Source: TK10-74A sp965217625
GTDB lineage: Bacteria > Chloroflexota > Dehalococcoidia > Bin125
Length of the DNA stretch: 64,000 nucleotides
Direction: 5' to 3'
Assembly: GCA_965217625.1 (NCBI GenBank)
Contig: OZ244557.1
Span: 1-64,000, forward strand
Shown here: positions 24,076-31,585 of the stretch, piece by piece
How the letters are laid out: every line of letters starts with the position of its first letter
How positions within the stretch are numbered: the first letter of the stretch is position 1
Notes under the pieces: generated by a model
What the model was told of the DNA's origin: nothing
Databases searched by the model: none
What the model saw: the letters and a program-made list of their open reading frames with translations, nothing else
Program-made: the position numbers and the translations under genes

Positions 24076-25017
24076 ATGCAGTTCTGGCACTACCTCGCGA
24101 TCCGGCTGGTGCAGGCCTTCATCGTCGTCATGTTCGTCGTGACGATCGTGTTCTTCGTCTCGCGCACCATCGGCAACCCGGAAGTGTTCCTCGTGCCGAC
24201 GATGAGCGCGAGCCAGGAAGACATCGACCGCATCCGTGAGCACCTGGGCCTGGACAAGCCGCTGATCGTCCAGTACGGCGCCTTCCTGCTCGACATGGCG
24301 CAGGGGGACCTGGGGATCTCGTTCCGGGGCGGCGGCGGCAAACAGGCGCTCACGCTGATCGGAGAGCGGGCGATCAACACGGTCAAGCTGGGCGTGGCCG
24401 GCCTGGTGTTCGCGATCGTGCTGGCCGTGCCCATGGGGATCCTCGCGGCGCTGCGACGCGGCACGGCCATCGACTGGGTCACGCGCTTCCTCGCGGTGAT
24501 CGGCCAGGCCACGCCGGGCTTCTGGCTGGGTCTGATGATGATCTTCTTCTTCGCGGTGGAGCTGGGCTGGCTGCCCACCGGCGGCTCGAAGGAGGGCTTC
24601 AAATCGTTGATCATGCCGGCGATCGCGCTGGGGCTGTTCGAGTTGGTCGCCATCATGCGGCTGACCCGGTCGGGGATGATCGATGTGATGGACACCGACT
24701 TCATTCGTACGGCGCGGGCCAAGGGGCTGGACGAACGGGTGGTGGTCTTCCGGCATGCGATCCGCCACGCGCTGCTGCCGGTCATCACGATGCTGGGTCT
24801 CTCGCTGGGCCGCCTGATCGGCGGGTCGGTGATCATCGAGATGGTGTTCGCCTGGCCGGGGGTCGGCCGGCTGCTCGTCACCGCGATCCTGGAGGATGAC
24901 TTCCCGGTCGTGCAGGCGGGGATCATCGTCTTCGCGATCTCGATCGCGGTGGCGAACCTGTTCGTGGACGTGACCTACCGGATGATCGATCCGCGCATCC
25001 GAGCGGGGGCCGCCTGA
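24076..25017 (+). CDS. DppB/OppB-type ABC transporter permease
   Basis: A 313-residue permease of the oligopeptide/nickel class. An N-terminal membrane helix (QAFIVVMFVVTIVFFVSRTI) precedes the DppB-type extracytoplasmic loop (REHLGLDKPLIVQYGAFLLD) and a five-helix permease domain with the EAA loop RTARAKGLDERVVVFRHAIR. It overlaps the second permease by one base (TGATG). A TAGTAT hexamer in the 129-bp gap upstream may add a promoter. It should move the ligand of the binding protein at 19735-21960. No DppD/DppF-like ATPase gene is present. Confidence 0.92.
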   Translation: MQFWHYLAIRLVQAFIVVMFVVTIVFFVSRTIGNPEVFLVPTMSASQEDIDRIREHLGLDKPLIVQYGAFLLDMAQGDLGISFRGGGGKQALTLIGERAINTVKLGVAGLVFAIVLAVPMGILAALRRGTAIDWVTRFLAVIGQATPGFWLGLMMIFFFAVELGWLPTGGSKEGFKSLIMPAIALGLFELVAIMRLTRSGMIDVMDTDFIRTARAKGLDERVVVFRHAIRHALLPVITMLGLSLGRLIGGSVIIEMVFAWPGVGRLLVTAILEDDFPVVQAGIIVFAISIAVANLFVDVTYRMIDPRIRAGAA

Positions 25018-25913
25018 TGGCCCGGGACACGGCCGCTCCGGCCCCCGTTCTCCAGGTCGAGCGCCGGCGCGGGGGCATCCGCTGGCGACGCTGGCTGGGG
25101 CTCTCGCTGCCCATCCTGATCGTGGTCGGGCTGCTCGTGTTCGGCGCCGGGGCGGACGTGCTGGCGAAGTACGACCCGGAGCACATCGACGTCCTGAACC
25201 GCTTGCGGCCGCCCGTCTTCGACGGGGGCACCTGGGACTACCCGCTGGGCACCGACGACCTGGGCCGGGACATGTACAGCCGGCTGGTGCACGGGGCGCG
25301 CATCTCCGTGATCGTCGTGGGCATCGTGGTGCCGGGCGCGGCGCTGATCGGGACGCTGCTGGGGCTGGTCGCGGGTTGGGTGGGTGGCCTCCTCGGCCAG
25401 CTGCTGATGCGGCTGGTCGACGTGCAGCTGGCGCTGCCGGCGATTCTCTTCGCGGTGCTGCTGGCGGCCCTGGTGGGAGCCAGCCTGCGCAACGTGATCA
25501 TCATCCTGCTGATCTGGACCTGGCCCTCGTATGCGCGGCTGGTGCGGGCCGACGTGCTCTCGCTGAAGGAGCGCGACTTCGTCACGGCGTCGCTGGCGAC
25601 GGGTGGGACGGGCTGGTGGATCATGCGCAAGCACCTGTTCCCGAACGTGGTGAATACCGTCGTGATCATCATGACGCTGGAGGTCGCGCTGGTGATCCTG
25701 GCCGAGGCCGCGCTGAGCTTCCTGTCCGTCGGCGTGCCGCCAGGCACGGCGTCGTGGGGGCGCATGATCACGGAGGGCCTCGACACGATGGGCATCGCCT
25801 GGTGGACGATCTGGCTGCCGGGGCTGGCGCTGCTGACGGTCTCCCTGACCGGCAACCTGATGGGCGACTGGCTGCGCGACACGCTCGATCCGCGCCTGCG
25901 GCACCTGCGCTAG
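25017..25913 (+). CDS. DppC/OppC-type ABC transporter permease
   Basis: A 298-residue partner permease. An N-terminal helix (LGLSLPILIVVGLLVFGAGA) and the OppC_N-type loop with LGTDDLGRDMYSRL, typical of this subunit, precede a permease domain with EAA loop FVTASLATGGTGWWIMRKH. It forms a heterodimer with the preceding permease and needs ATPase subunits encoded elsewhere. It ends converging on the MFS gene, whose stop overlaps its own. Confidence 0.92.
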   Translation: MARDTAAPAPVLQVERRRGGIRWRRWLGLSLPILIVVGLLVFGAGADVLAKYDPEHIDVLNRLRPPVFDGGTWDYPLGTDDLGRDMYSRLVHGARISVIVVGIVVPGAALIGTLLGLVAGWVGGLLGQLLMRLVDVQLALPAILFAVLLAALVGASLRNVIIILLIWTWPSYARLVRADVLSLKERDFVTASLATGGTGWWIMRKHLFPNVVNTVVIIMTLEVALVILAEAALSFLSVGVPPGTASWGRMITEGLDTMGIAWWTIWLPGLALLTVSLTGNLMGDWLRDTLDPRLRHLR

Positions 25914-27103
25914 TCGGAGGCCCCCGCGACCGCGGTGGCGTGAGGACGCGTCCAGCCCCGCGTGCGACCGCCCAGCAGCGCCGCCGCTCCCACCAGCAGC
26001 AGGATCGCCGACACCCAGAACACCGTCTCCACGTCGAGTGCCGACGCCACGAAGCCCAGTCCCACCCCCGCGATCAACTGCCCCAGGTCCCACGCCACCT
26101 GGAAGATCGCCGTCGCGCCGCCGCGCTGTCCGGCCCCCACCCGGTCGATCGAGAGCGCCAGCATCGTCGTGTGGACCGCCGCGAAGCCCAGCCCCGCGAC
26201 CGCCCCGGACAGCAGCATCTCGGTGCTGTTCTGCGCCTGCGTCAGGATCAGCATCCCGGCGGCCGCCACGATCAGTCCCAGCAGTGCGATGCGCACCCGC
26301 CCCACGCGGTCCGAGATGCGCCCCGCCGTGGGCCGCACCAGCACCGTCGTCACGCCCATCACCAGAAAGAACAGCCCCACGTTGCCCAGGTCGCGCTCCT
26401 TGCCCAGCAGCGGCAGGAACGTCGCCGCCGCCGACCACGCGAAGGTGAACGTCAGGAAGATGCTCATCGGAAACAGCGCCCCGCGCGGGAACAGCGTCGG
26501 CCGCGGGCCCGTGCCGGCCGGCGCCCCGCGCGGCTCCTGCACCCCCACCGTGAAGACCAGCGTCGCCAGCGACGTCGCCGCCGACACGATGAACACCGCA
26601 TCGAAGCCCCACGTGTCGGCGATCACCACGCCCAGCGCCGGCATCGTGATCTGCGCCCCCGACGCCGCCATCCCGAAGAAGCCCAGCCCCTCGCCGCGGC
26701 GCGAGGGCGGGATCAACTCCGCCGCCAGCGACGTCGCCGACGTCGGCCACAGCGCCATGCCAATCCCCTGCACCAGGCGCAGCGCCAGCAGCGACCACAC
26801 GTCCTGCGAGAACACCATCAGGAACAGCGCCAGCGCGAAGACCACCGTGCCCAGCCGCATCAAGCGCAGGCGGTTGCCCTCGTCGCACCAGCGCCCCACG
26901 TGCGGCCGGATCAGCAGCGGCAGCAGCCCGAAGCCCCCCACCACCAGCCCCACCTGCCACTCCGCGCCGCCGATCTCGTCGACGTAGTCGGGCAGCACCG
27001 ACAGCAGGTACATGAAGCTCGCGAAGAAGCTGAACGTCCCCACCGTCGTGAGGATGTAGTCGCGGGTGAAGAGCGGCGGACGGCCGGGCGTCGGTGGGGT
27101 CAC
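25910..27103 (-). CDS. MFS transporter
   Basis: A 397-residue major facilitator with about 12 membrane helices. It begins FTRDYILTTVGTFSFFASFM and shows the MFS A-like loop RPHVGRWCDEGNR between helices 2 and 3 and a second one, RPTAGRISDRVGR, in the C-half. The family exports drugs or metabolites; no substrate can be named. The start is GTG 27103, preceded by GATACT 6 nt upstream and no ribosome binding site. Its 5' end, including promoter, is partly duplicated at 28302-28400 beyond the adjacent nuclease gene. Confidence 0.9.
   Translation of the reverse strand: MTPPTPGRPPLFTRDYILTTVGTFSFFASFMYLLSVLPDYVDEIGGAEWQVGLVVGGFGLLPLLIRPHVGRWCDEGNRLRLMRLGTVVFALALFLMVFSQDVWSLLALRLVQGIGMALWPTSATSLAAELIPPSRRGEGLGFFGMAASGAQITMPALGVVIADTWGFDAVFIVSAATSLATLVFTVGVQEPRGAPAGTGPRPTLFPRGALFPMSIFLTFTFAWSAAATFLPLLGKERDLGNVGLFFLVMGVTTVLVRPTAGRISDRVGRVRIALLGLIVAAAGMLILTQAQNSTEMLLSGAVAGLGFAAVHTTMLALSIDRVGAGQRGGATAIFQVAWDLGQLIAGVGLGFVASALDVETVFWVSAILLLVGAAALLGGRTRGWTRPHATAVAGASD
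27029..27090. repeat. Direct repeat, MFS 5' end, copy 1
   Basis: Start of the MFS coding region, matched in the same orientation at 28305-28366 with roughly 85% identity. The spacing is 1276 bp and the interval holds the HsdR-N/RAMA gene. Confidence 0.8.
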
Positions 27104-27109
27104 CGGGGC

Positions 27110-27115
27110 AGTATC
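27110..27115 (-). promoter_or_regulatory. -10 element GATACT, leaderless geometry
   Basis: On the minus strand this hexamer is followed by exactly 6 nt and then the MFS start codon GTG (27103-27101). Confidence 0.5.
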
Positions 27116-27222
27116 GCCGATCGCGGTCGTAGCGGGGCGCCGCCCCTTTCTCCGGGCTGGACCCGAACCCGACTCGACCGGTAGCCTGCGCGCTCCTCAG
27201 ATGGCGGAAGGCGGCAGTTCCG

Positions 27223-28305
27223 ATGGCGGCTACGGACGACCCCAAGGCTCAGTTCCTCACGCACGCCGCGTACGTCGCGTGCGAGCGGGCCGATTTCCTG
27301 CAGCACGACCTCAGTGAAGCCGACACGCGCTCCTACCTCATCGAGCCCGTGCTGGCATCGCTGGGCTACGACAACTACACCAAACTGAAGCGCGAAGCGC
27401 ACATCTCTGCCACGGGTGAGTCGATCGATTTCGAGCTCCGTGTCGGTGGCGAACCAAAAGCCGTGGTCGAGGCCAAGCGCATACGGACCACGATCACCGC
27501 GAAGCACGCAGCCCAGTGCGTGCAATACGCCGCCGTACACGGCGTGCGATGGTGCCTGGTCACCAACGGCCTCGTATGGGCTCTCTACGACGCGCACTTG
27601 ACCGACTGCTCGCTGGAGGACAAGCGCGTCGCGGAGGTCCGCATCGACGCCGACGCCGGCAGCACGGAGGAGGCGTGGCAGGCGCTTCTGGTGCTGGCGT
27701 ACGACGAGGCGGTGGCCACAAGGGCTCGCCAGGCTCTGCTCATCGAGCGCGTGGTCTCGGACCAGCTGTCGTCCCCCGATTCCTCAGCGATCACCGAGTT
27801 GCGGCGGGACATCCACAGGCGCTTCAAAGAACGCGTTAGCGGCGACGCGATTGTCGAATTCATCGACTCCTATCGTTCCGGGACCGGCGCGACCGTGCCG
27901 GAGAGCCGACCGGAACCTGCCTCCCCCCAAGTTGCCGAGACCGACGCGACGCCGCCCGCCGGGGAGCACGCTTCCGTTGAGCCGGATCGCCCTCGGCCGT
28001 CGGGCAGGGGTAGGGGAGTTGGTGGCGTCGCGATCCGTGATCTGGTCGACGCTGGTCTACTGCCACCCGATGCTGTGATCGAGACACGGGTGCATGGGGA
28101 GCCCCACTTCGCGCGACTGCGAGATGGGATGGTCGAATGGCAGGGGAGACGGTTCCCCAAGCTCTCGGCCGCGTCCAGCGCGATCCGTCAAGGGCAGCGG
28201 CGCAACGGGTGGGTGGACTGGCGCTACAAGGGCGAGCGTCTCGCGGATACCCGCGACCGGTTCCTCCAACAAGCGCCCCCGCGCGTGGACCCTCCTCCCG
28301 CCTAG
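27223..28305 (+). CDS. HsdR-N-type nuclease fused to a RAMA-like domain (restriction-associated)
   Basis: A 360-residue protein. The N-terminal 150 residues match the type I restriction HsdR-N fold: TRSYLIEPVLASLGYD, then a PD-(D/E)xK site with Asp69 (SIDFEL), Glu83 and Lys85 (VVEAKR), and VRWCLVTNGLVWALYD. A helical middle and Pro/Glu-rich linker follow. The last 90 residues (IRDLVDAGLLPPDAVI, MVEWQGRRFPKLSAASSAI, NGWVDW) resemble RAMA/DUF4357-type modules found with restriction enzymes. Codon third positions are less GC-biased than in neighbours, a sign of transfer. ATG 27223 has GGAAGGCGG upstream; TAGCCT at 27182 may be the -10. It adjoins a TIR-like effector gene. Confidence 0.78.
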   Translation: MAATDDPKAQFLTHAAYVACERADFLQHDLSEADTRSYLIEPVLASLGYDNYTKLKREAHISATGESIDFELRVGGEPKAVVEAKRIRTTITAKHAAQCVQYAAVHGVRWCLVTNGLVWALYDAHLTDCSLEDKRVAEVRIDADAGSTEEAWQALLVLAYDEAVATRARQALLIERVVSDQLSSPDSSAITELRRDIHRRFKERVSGDAIVEFIDSYRSGTGATVPESRPEPASPQVAETDATPPAGEHASVEPDRPRPSGRGRGVGGVAIRDLVDAGLLPPDAVIETRVHGEPHFARLRDGMVEWQGRRFPKLSAASSAIRQGQRRNGWVDWRYKGERLADTRDRFLQQAPPRVDPPPA

Positions 28306-28400
28306 CTGAACGTCCCCAGCGTCGTCAGGACGTAGTCGCGGGTGAACAGCCGGGGCCGGTCGGGGTCCGCTTCCGTCGCCACCGCAGCATCGCCATCGCC
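28302..28400 (-). pseudogene. Fragment of a second MFS gene 5' end
   Basis: Read on the minus strand it encodes RPRLFTRDYVLTTLGTFS and then meets a stop shared with the end of the nuclease gene. This matches residues about 8-25 of the MFS protein at 25910-27103. Resemblance continues weakly into the promoter region (GATGCT versus GATACT). It is a truncated duplicate, cut exactly where the accessory gene begins. Confidence 0.75.
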
Positions 28401-28510
28401 ACCCCTGCAGGGCATTGCCCGCCGAGTGGTTGCTGCACTTGCGGCGATCAGGGAAGTCTCGGATCCACCCCACCACGGAGACACTGTCAAGAGACTCACT
28501 TATCCGACGC

Positions 28511-28539
28511 TTGACACCCCATCGAATGCCGCTTAGCAT
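28511..28539 (+). promoter_or_regulatory. Sigma70 promoter TTGACA-N17-TAGCAT
   Basis: Consensus -35 (28511-28516), 17-bp spacer and good -10 (28534-28539). Transcription would start near 28546, 18 nt before the GTG of the TIR-like gene. It is the best promoter match I found in the window. Confidence 0.8.
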
Positions 28540-28563
28540 GCGGGCAAACGAATGGAGGTTGTC

Positions 28564-29631
28564 GTGTCTCTTCCCATCCGTGCGACAGTCGAGGACATCG
28601 GTGCTGTGTGCACCTACCTGGCGACCAAGCCGACTGGGGCCACGCTTGCCGAGGCCAAGGCTGTCCTGGACAGCAAGGAACTCGACGGGCGGAAGCTCAC
28701 CGCGTTGAAGTTCTGGGGGCTCATCGAAGACGACCCCGACGGAAAGATGAAAATCACCACTCAGGGACGCCGCTGCGTGGTGGATTCCGGTGCCCATCAG
28801 AGCGGTGTGCTGCGTGACGTGGTCCGCAGAGTGGCGCCATATAAGGCGATTGTGGAGCGGGTTGCTCACCGCAGCGAAGGCAGGATCACCGCAACCGATC
28901 TAGCGGCTCACTGGCATGAGCACTTCAGGGACGACGTCGCAGATTCAGATAGGACCCTTAAATACCAAGCGATTTGCTTCTTCCACATCGCGCAAGCTGC
29001 TGATCTTGGAGTGCTCACCTTTGGTCGCAGAGGAATGCAGACCCGCTTCGACTTCGATGTGGCAGGCGCGCGTGCGTTCATTGAGGGGTCGGAGCTTCCG
29101 GCCGAACTCGAGCCTCCGACCGCTCACTCGACCGAACTCGGTGATCCTGAACCGCCGATGGATGCCGACGCCGGTGACGAGGGCGTGGACGCCACGGACA
29201 GAGACGGGAACCGCGTCTTCATCACACACGGCAACAACGAGAAGATTCTGAGCCAAGTCAAAGAACTCGTCGCGTATGGGAAGTATGAGCCTGTAGTGGC
29301 CATTGAGCAGGAGACGGCTGCCAAGCCTGTCCCTCAGAAGGTCATGGATGGCATGAGGGCGTGTAAGGCCGCCGTCATCCACGTGAGCGCAGAACGCGTG
29401 CTTCTCGACGCGGAAGGGAACGAAGTTCCGCAGATCAACGAGAACGTCCTGATCGAGATCGGCGCGGCCATGGCCCTGTATGGGGACAAGTTCGTCCTGC
29501 TGGTCGAGGAGGGAGTGCAACTCCCGTCCAACCTGCAGGGCCTCTATGAGTGTCGCTATGCAGGAGAAGAACTGAACATGGCGGCCATCATGAAATTGCT
29601 AAAGGCGTTCAACGAGTTCCAAGCGAAGTAG
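28564..29631 (+). CDS. TIR-like (CAP12/Pycsar-effector-type) protein with N-terminal winged-helix region
   Basis: A 355-residue putative defence effector. Residues about 215-355 fit the predicted nucleotide-binding/TIR domain of the CAP12/Pycsar-effector type: RVFITHGNNEKI, AIEQETAAKPVPQKV, CKAAVIHVSAERVL, NENVLIEIGAAMALYG and LPSNLQGLYECRY; the Glu of NVLIEIG is the likely NADase residue. Residues 1-185 look like two helical or winged-helix units (TATKP-like repeat, KITTQGRRCV), similar in kind to DUF5343. GTG 28564 has GGAGG at the right spacing and is favoured over ATG 28552. The base composition is clearly less GC-rich than neighbours. It probably depletes NAD+ on phage sensing; that is inference. 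Confidence 0.75.
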   Translation: MSLPIRATVEDIGAVCTYLATKPTGATLAEAKAVLDSKELDGRKLTALKFWGLIEDDPDGKMKITTQGRRCVVDSGAHQSGVLRDVVRRVAPYKAIVERVAHRSEGRITATDLAAHWHEHFRDDVADSDRTLKYQAICFFHIAQAADLGVLTFGRRGMQTRFDFDVAGARAFIEGSELPAELEPPTAHSTELGDPEPPMDADAGDEGVDATDRDGNRVFITHGNNEKILSQVKELVAYGKYEPVVAIEQETAAKPVPQKVMDGMRACKAAVIHVSAERVLLDAEGNEVPQINENVLIEIGAAMALYGDKFVLLVEEGVQLPSNLQGLYECRYAGEELNMAAIMKLLKAFNEFQAK

Positions 29632-29689
29632 TCTCAGAGCCACTCCGACGCCCTCCCGGTGAGGCGAGATCTCGCCCAGCAACGACGCA

Positions 29690-29776
29690 CGCACAAGAGA
29701 ACACCCGCCCGGGGATCCGGCCGAAGCCAGGATCCAGCGGACGGGGAGGAATTGGCCCTCATTCTAGCGTCCTCGG
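29690..29776. repeat. Structured intergenic repeat element, copy A
   Basis: About 76 bp (29701-29776) match 59425-59500 without gaps at roughly 78% identity. The core folds as CCCGCCC/GGACGGG plus GGATCC/GGATCC around GGCCGAAGCCA. On the minus strand a TAGAAT hexamer precedes the fold and TGTTCTCTTG follows it. It lies between the convergent TIR-like and carboxyltransferase genes. Confidence 0.65.
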
Positions 29777-29805
29777 CCGTCCGCCGTCGAACCTGCCCCT
29801 CCGGT

Positions 29806-29837
29806 CCCCCTCTCCATCGGTTCAGATGGAGAGGGGG
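29806..29837. terminator. Perfect 13-bp palindrome, probable bidirectional terminator or REP-like element
   Basis: Arms ccccctctccatc (29806-29818) and its complement (29825-29837) enclose ggttca, followed by GGGGGTTAGGGGGTGAGG. It sits between convergent genes. Similar CCTCTCC/GGAGAGG palindromes are common dispersed intergenic elements in many bacteria. Confidence 0.6.
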
Positions 29838-29884
29838 TTAGGGGGTGAGGTCGCCCCCGCCCCGAAGGCCCGCCGCCGTCCCCG

Positions 29885-31447
29885 CTAGGGGCGGTACGTG
29901 GGCCCGACGCCGGGGCCGAGCTGCGTCTTGATCACGCCCTGCGCCATGTCCACGAAGTCGCAGAGGATGGACCGCGTGTCGCGCGGGTCGATCAGGTCCA
30001 GGCCGCTGGCCTCGGCGGTGCGGAAGGGCGAGGTCAGCTGCCGCAGCCCGTCCTCGATCTCCGCGCGCTTCGCGTCGGGGTCGGGCGCTTCGGCGATGAC
30101 GCGCCGGAAGGCGGCGTCGGTACCGCCCTCGATGTGCATCGACCCCCAGCGTCCCGAGACCCAGGCGTAGCGGCGATAGAGGTGCGGCCCCGCGCGGTAC
30201 TGGATGCCGCCGGCCAAGCCGAACGTCCGCCGCAGGATGATCGACACCCAGGGTATGCGGCTCTGCAGCATGGCGTGCATCAGCCGCGCGCCGGCCCGCT
30301 CGACGCCCTGCTTCTCCGACTCCACGCCCACCTGGAAGCCCGGCTCGTCGAGCAGGATCACCACGGGGATGTGGAACGTGTCGCAGAGTTGCACCAGGCG
30401 GGTCGACTTCTCGGCCGCCGCCGTGTCCATCGAGCCGCCCTTGTAGCGCGGGTTGCTCGTGATCACGCCGATCGGGTAGCCGTGCGTGCGCGCGAGTCCG
30501 ATCACGCGGGAGCGGCCGTAGGCGGGGGCGATCTCGAAGAACGACCCCGCGTCGAACACGCCTGCGATCATCACGTAGGGGTCGTAGACCTTGCGGATGT
30601 CGCGCGGCACGAGCGACAGCAGGCGCTCGTCGCGGCGGTTCGGGTCGTCCGAGGTGTCGCCGCGCGGGGGCATCTGCCAGACGTTGTCGGGCAGGTAGCT
30701 GAGGAAGCGCTTGGCCTGCTCGATCGCGTCGGCCTCGCTCTCCGCCGCGTTATCGACGACGCCGCTCACCCGCGTGTGGATGCGCCAGCCGCCCAGGTCC
30801 TCCTTGTCGATCTCGATGCCCAGCGCCGCCTTGACGACCGGCGGCCCGCCGGGGAAGACCTGCCCCGTGCCCTTGGACATGACGCTGAAGTGGGCCAGGG
30901 GCGGCAGGGGCGCCGCGCCGCCCGCCGCCGGCCCCAGCACGACCGACACGACCGGCGCCAGGCTGAGCTGGTTCGAGACGCTTTCGGAGTACTCGGGGCC
31001 GTCGGGGATGTAGGTGCGGCCCAGCTCGTTGTACTCGTTCACGCTGCCCCCGGCGGTGTCGATCAGGAAGACCGCCGGCAGCCGCAGCTCCAACGCGTCG
31101 GGGTGGCCGTGTCCGATGTCCACGCCGCCGTCGTCGTCGTGGCCGCTGGCGCCGCGGACCGAGAAGTCCGTCGCCTGCAGCCAGACGCGGCGCCCGTTGA
31201 CCTTCGCGACGCCCCGCAGCCGGCTGCCGGGCGTGAACGCGGTCAGGGCGCCGTCGGCGTCGTACTCGGCGTGTCCGGCCAGCTTGCCCATCTGCCGGAA
31301 GGATCCGGGGTCGACCAGCATGTCCAGCCGCTCGCGCACCATCAGCTTGCCCCGCGTGCGCTGCCGCGCGACCCCCTCGGGGCCGCCCATCGCGTCGGCC
31401 ATCGCGTGACGGCGCTGGAGTTCATCGACCTCGGGTTGCCAGACCAT
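29885..31447 (-). CDS. Acyl-CoA carboxylase carboxyltransferase subunit, second copy
   Basis: A 520-residue PccB-type carboxyltransferase, paralogous to the protein at 7684-9234 over its full length (both open with WQPE.DEL.RR). Motifs: GKLMVRERLDMLVD, FLIDTAGGSVNE, GPPVVKAALG, GGWRIHTRVSG, and in the C-half SNPRYKGGSMDTAAAEKS and LLDEPGFQVG. A GHDDDGGVDIGHGH insert in the N-half is unusual and absent from the other copy. ATG 31447 with AAAGG upstream. Divergent from the aldo/keto reductase gene. The acyl substrate is unknown. Confidence 0.9.
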   Translation of the reverse strand: MVWQPEVDELQRRHAMADAMGGPEGVARQRTRGKLMVRERLDMLVDPGSFRQMGKLAGHAEYDADGALTAFTPGSRLRGVAKVNGRRVWLQATDFSVRGASGHDDDGGVDIGHGHPDALELRLPAVFLIDTAGGSVNEYNELGRTYIPDGPEYSESVSNQLSLAPVVSVVLGPAAGGAAPLPPLAHFSVMSKGTGQVFPGGPPVVKAALGIEIDKEDLGGWRIHTRVSGVVDNAAESEADAIEQAKRFLSYLPDNVWQMPPRGDTSDDPNRRDERLLSLVPRDIRKVYDPYVMIAGVFDAGSFFEIAPAYGRSRVIGLARTHGYPIGVITSNPRYKGGSMDTAAAEKSTRLVQLCDTFHIPVVILLDEPGFQVGVESEKQGVERAGARLMHAMLQSRIPWVSIILRRTFGLAGGIQYRAGPHLYRRYAWVSGRWGSMHIEGGTDAAFRRVIAEAPDPDAKRAEIEDGLRQLTSPFRTAEASGLDLIDPRDTRSILCDFVDMAQGVIKTQLGPGVGPTYRP

Positions 31448-31585
31448 GGTGTTGCCTTTCGGGCGGTGCGGAGCAGATCGGCTCCACGGTACCGGCCACC
31501 ATTGTGTGTCGCCAGCGATCCCCCCCGCCCCACCCCCTCCGACCACCCCCGCTACACTTGCCCCGATCGCCGGGAGGAGGCCCCC

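Noticed and set aside
27223..28305. Complete type I restriction system
   Set aside because: Only an HsdR-N-like domain is present; no helicase part, HsdM or HsdS gene is in the window.
29701..29776. Integron attC site as explanation for the 76-bp repeat
   Set aside because: No GTTRRRY core or matching R/L boxes were seen, and no integrase is nearby.
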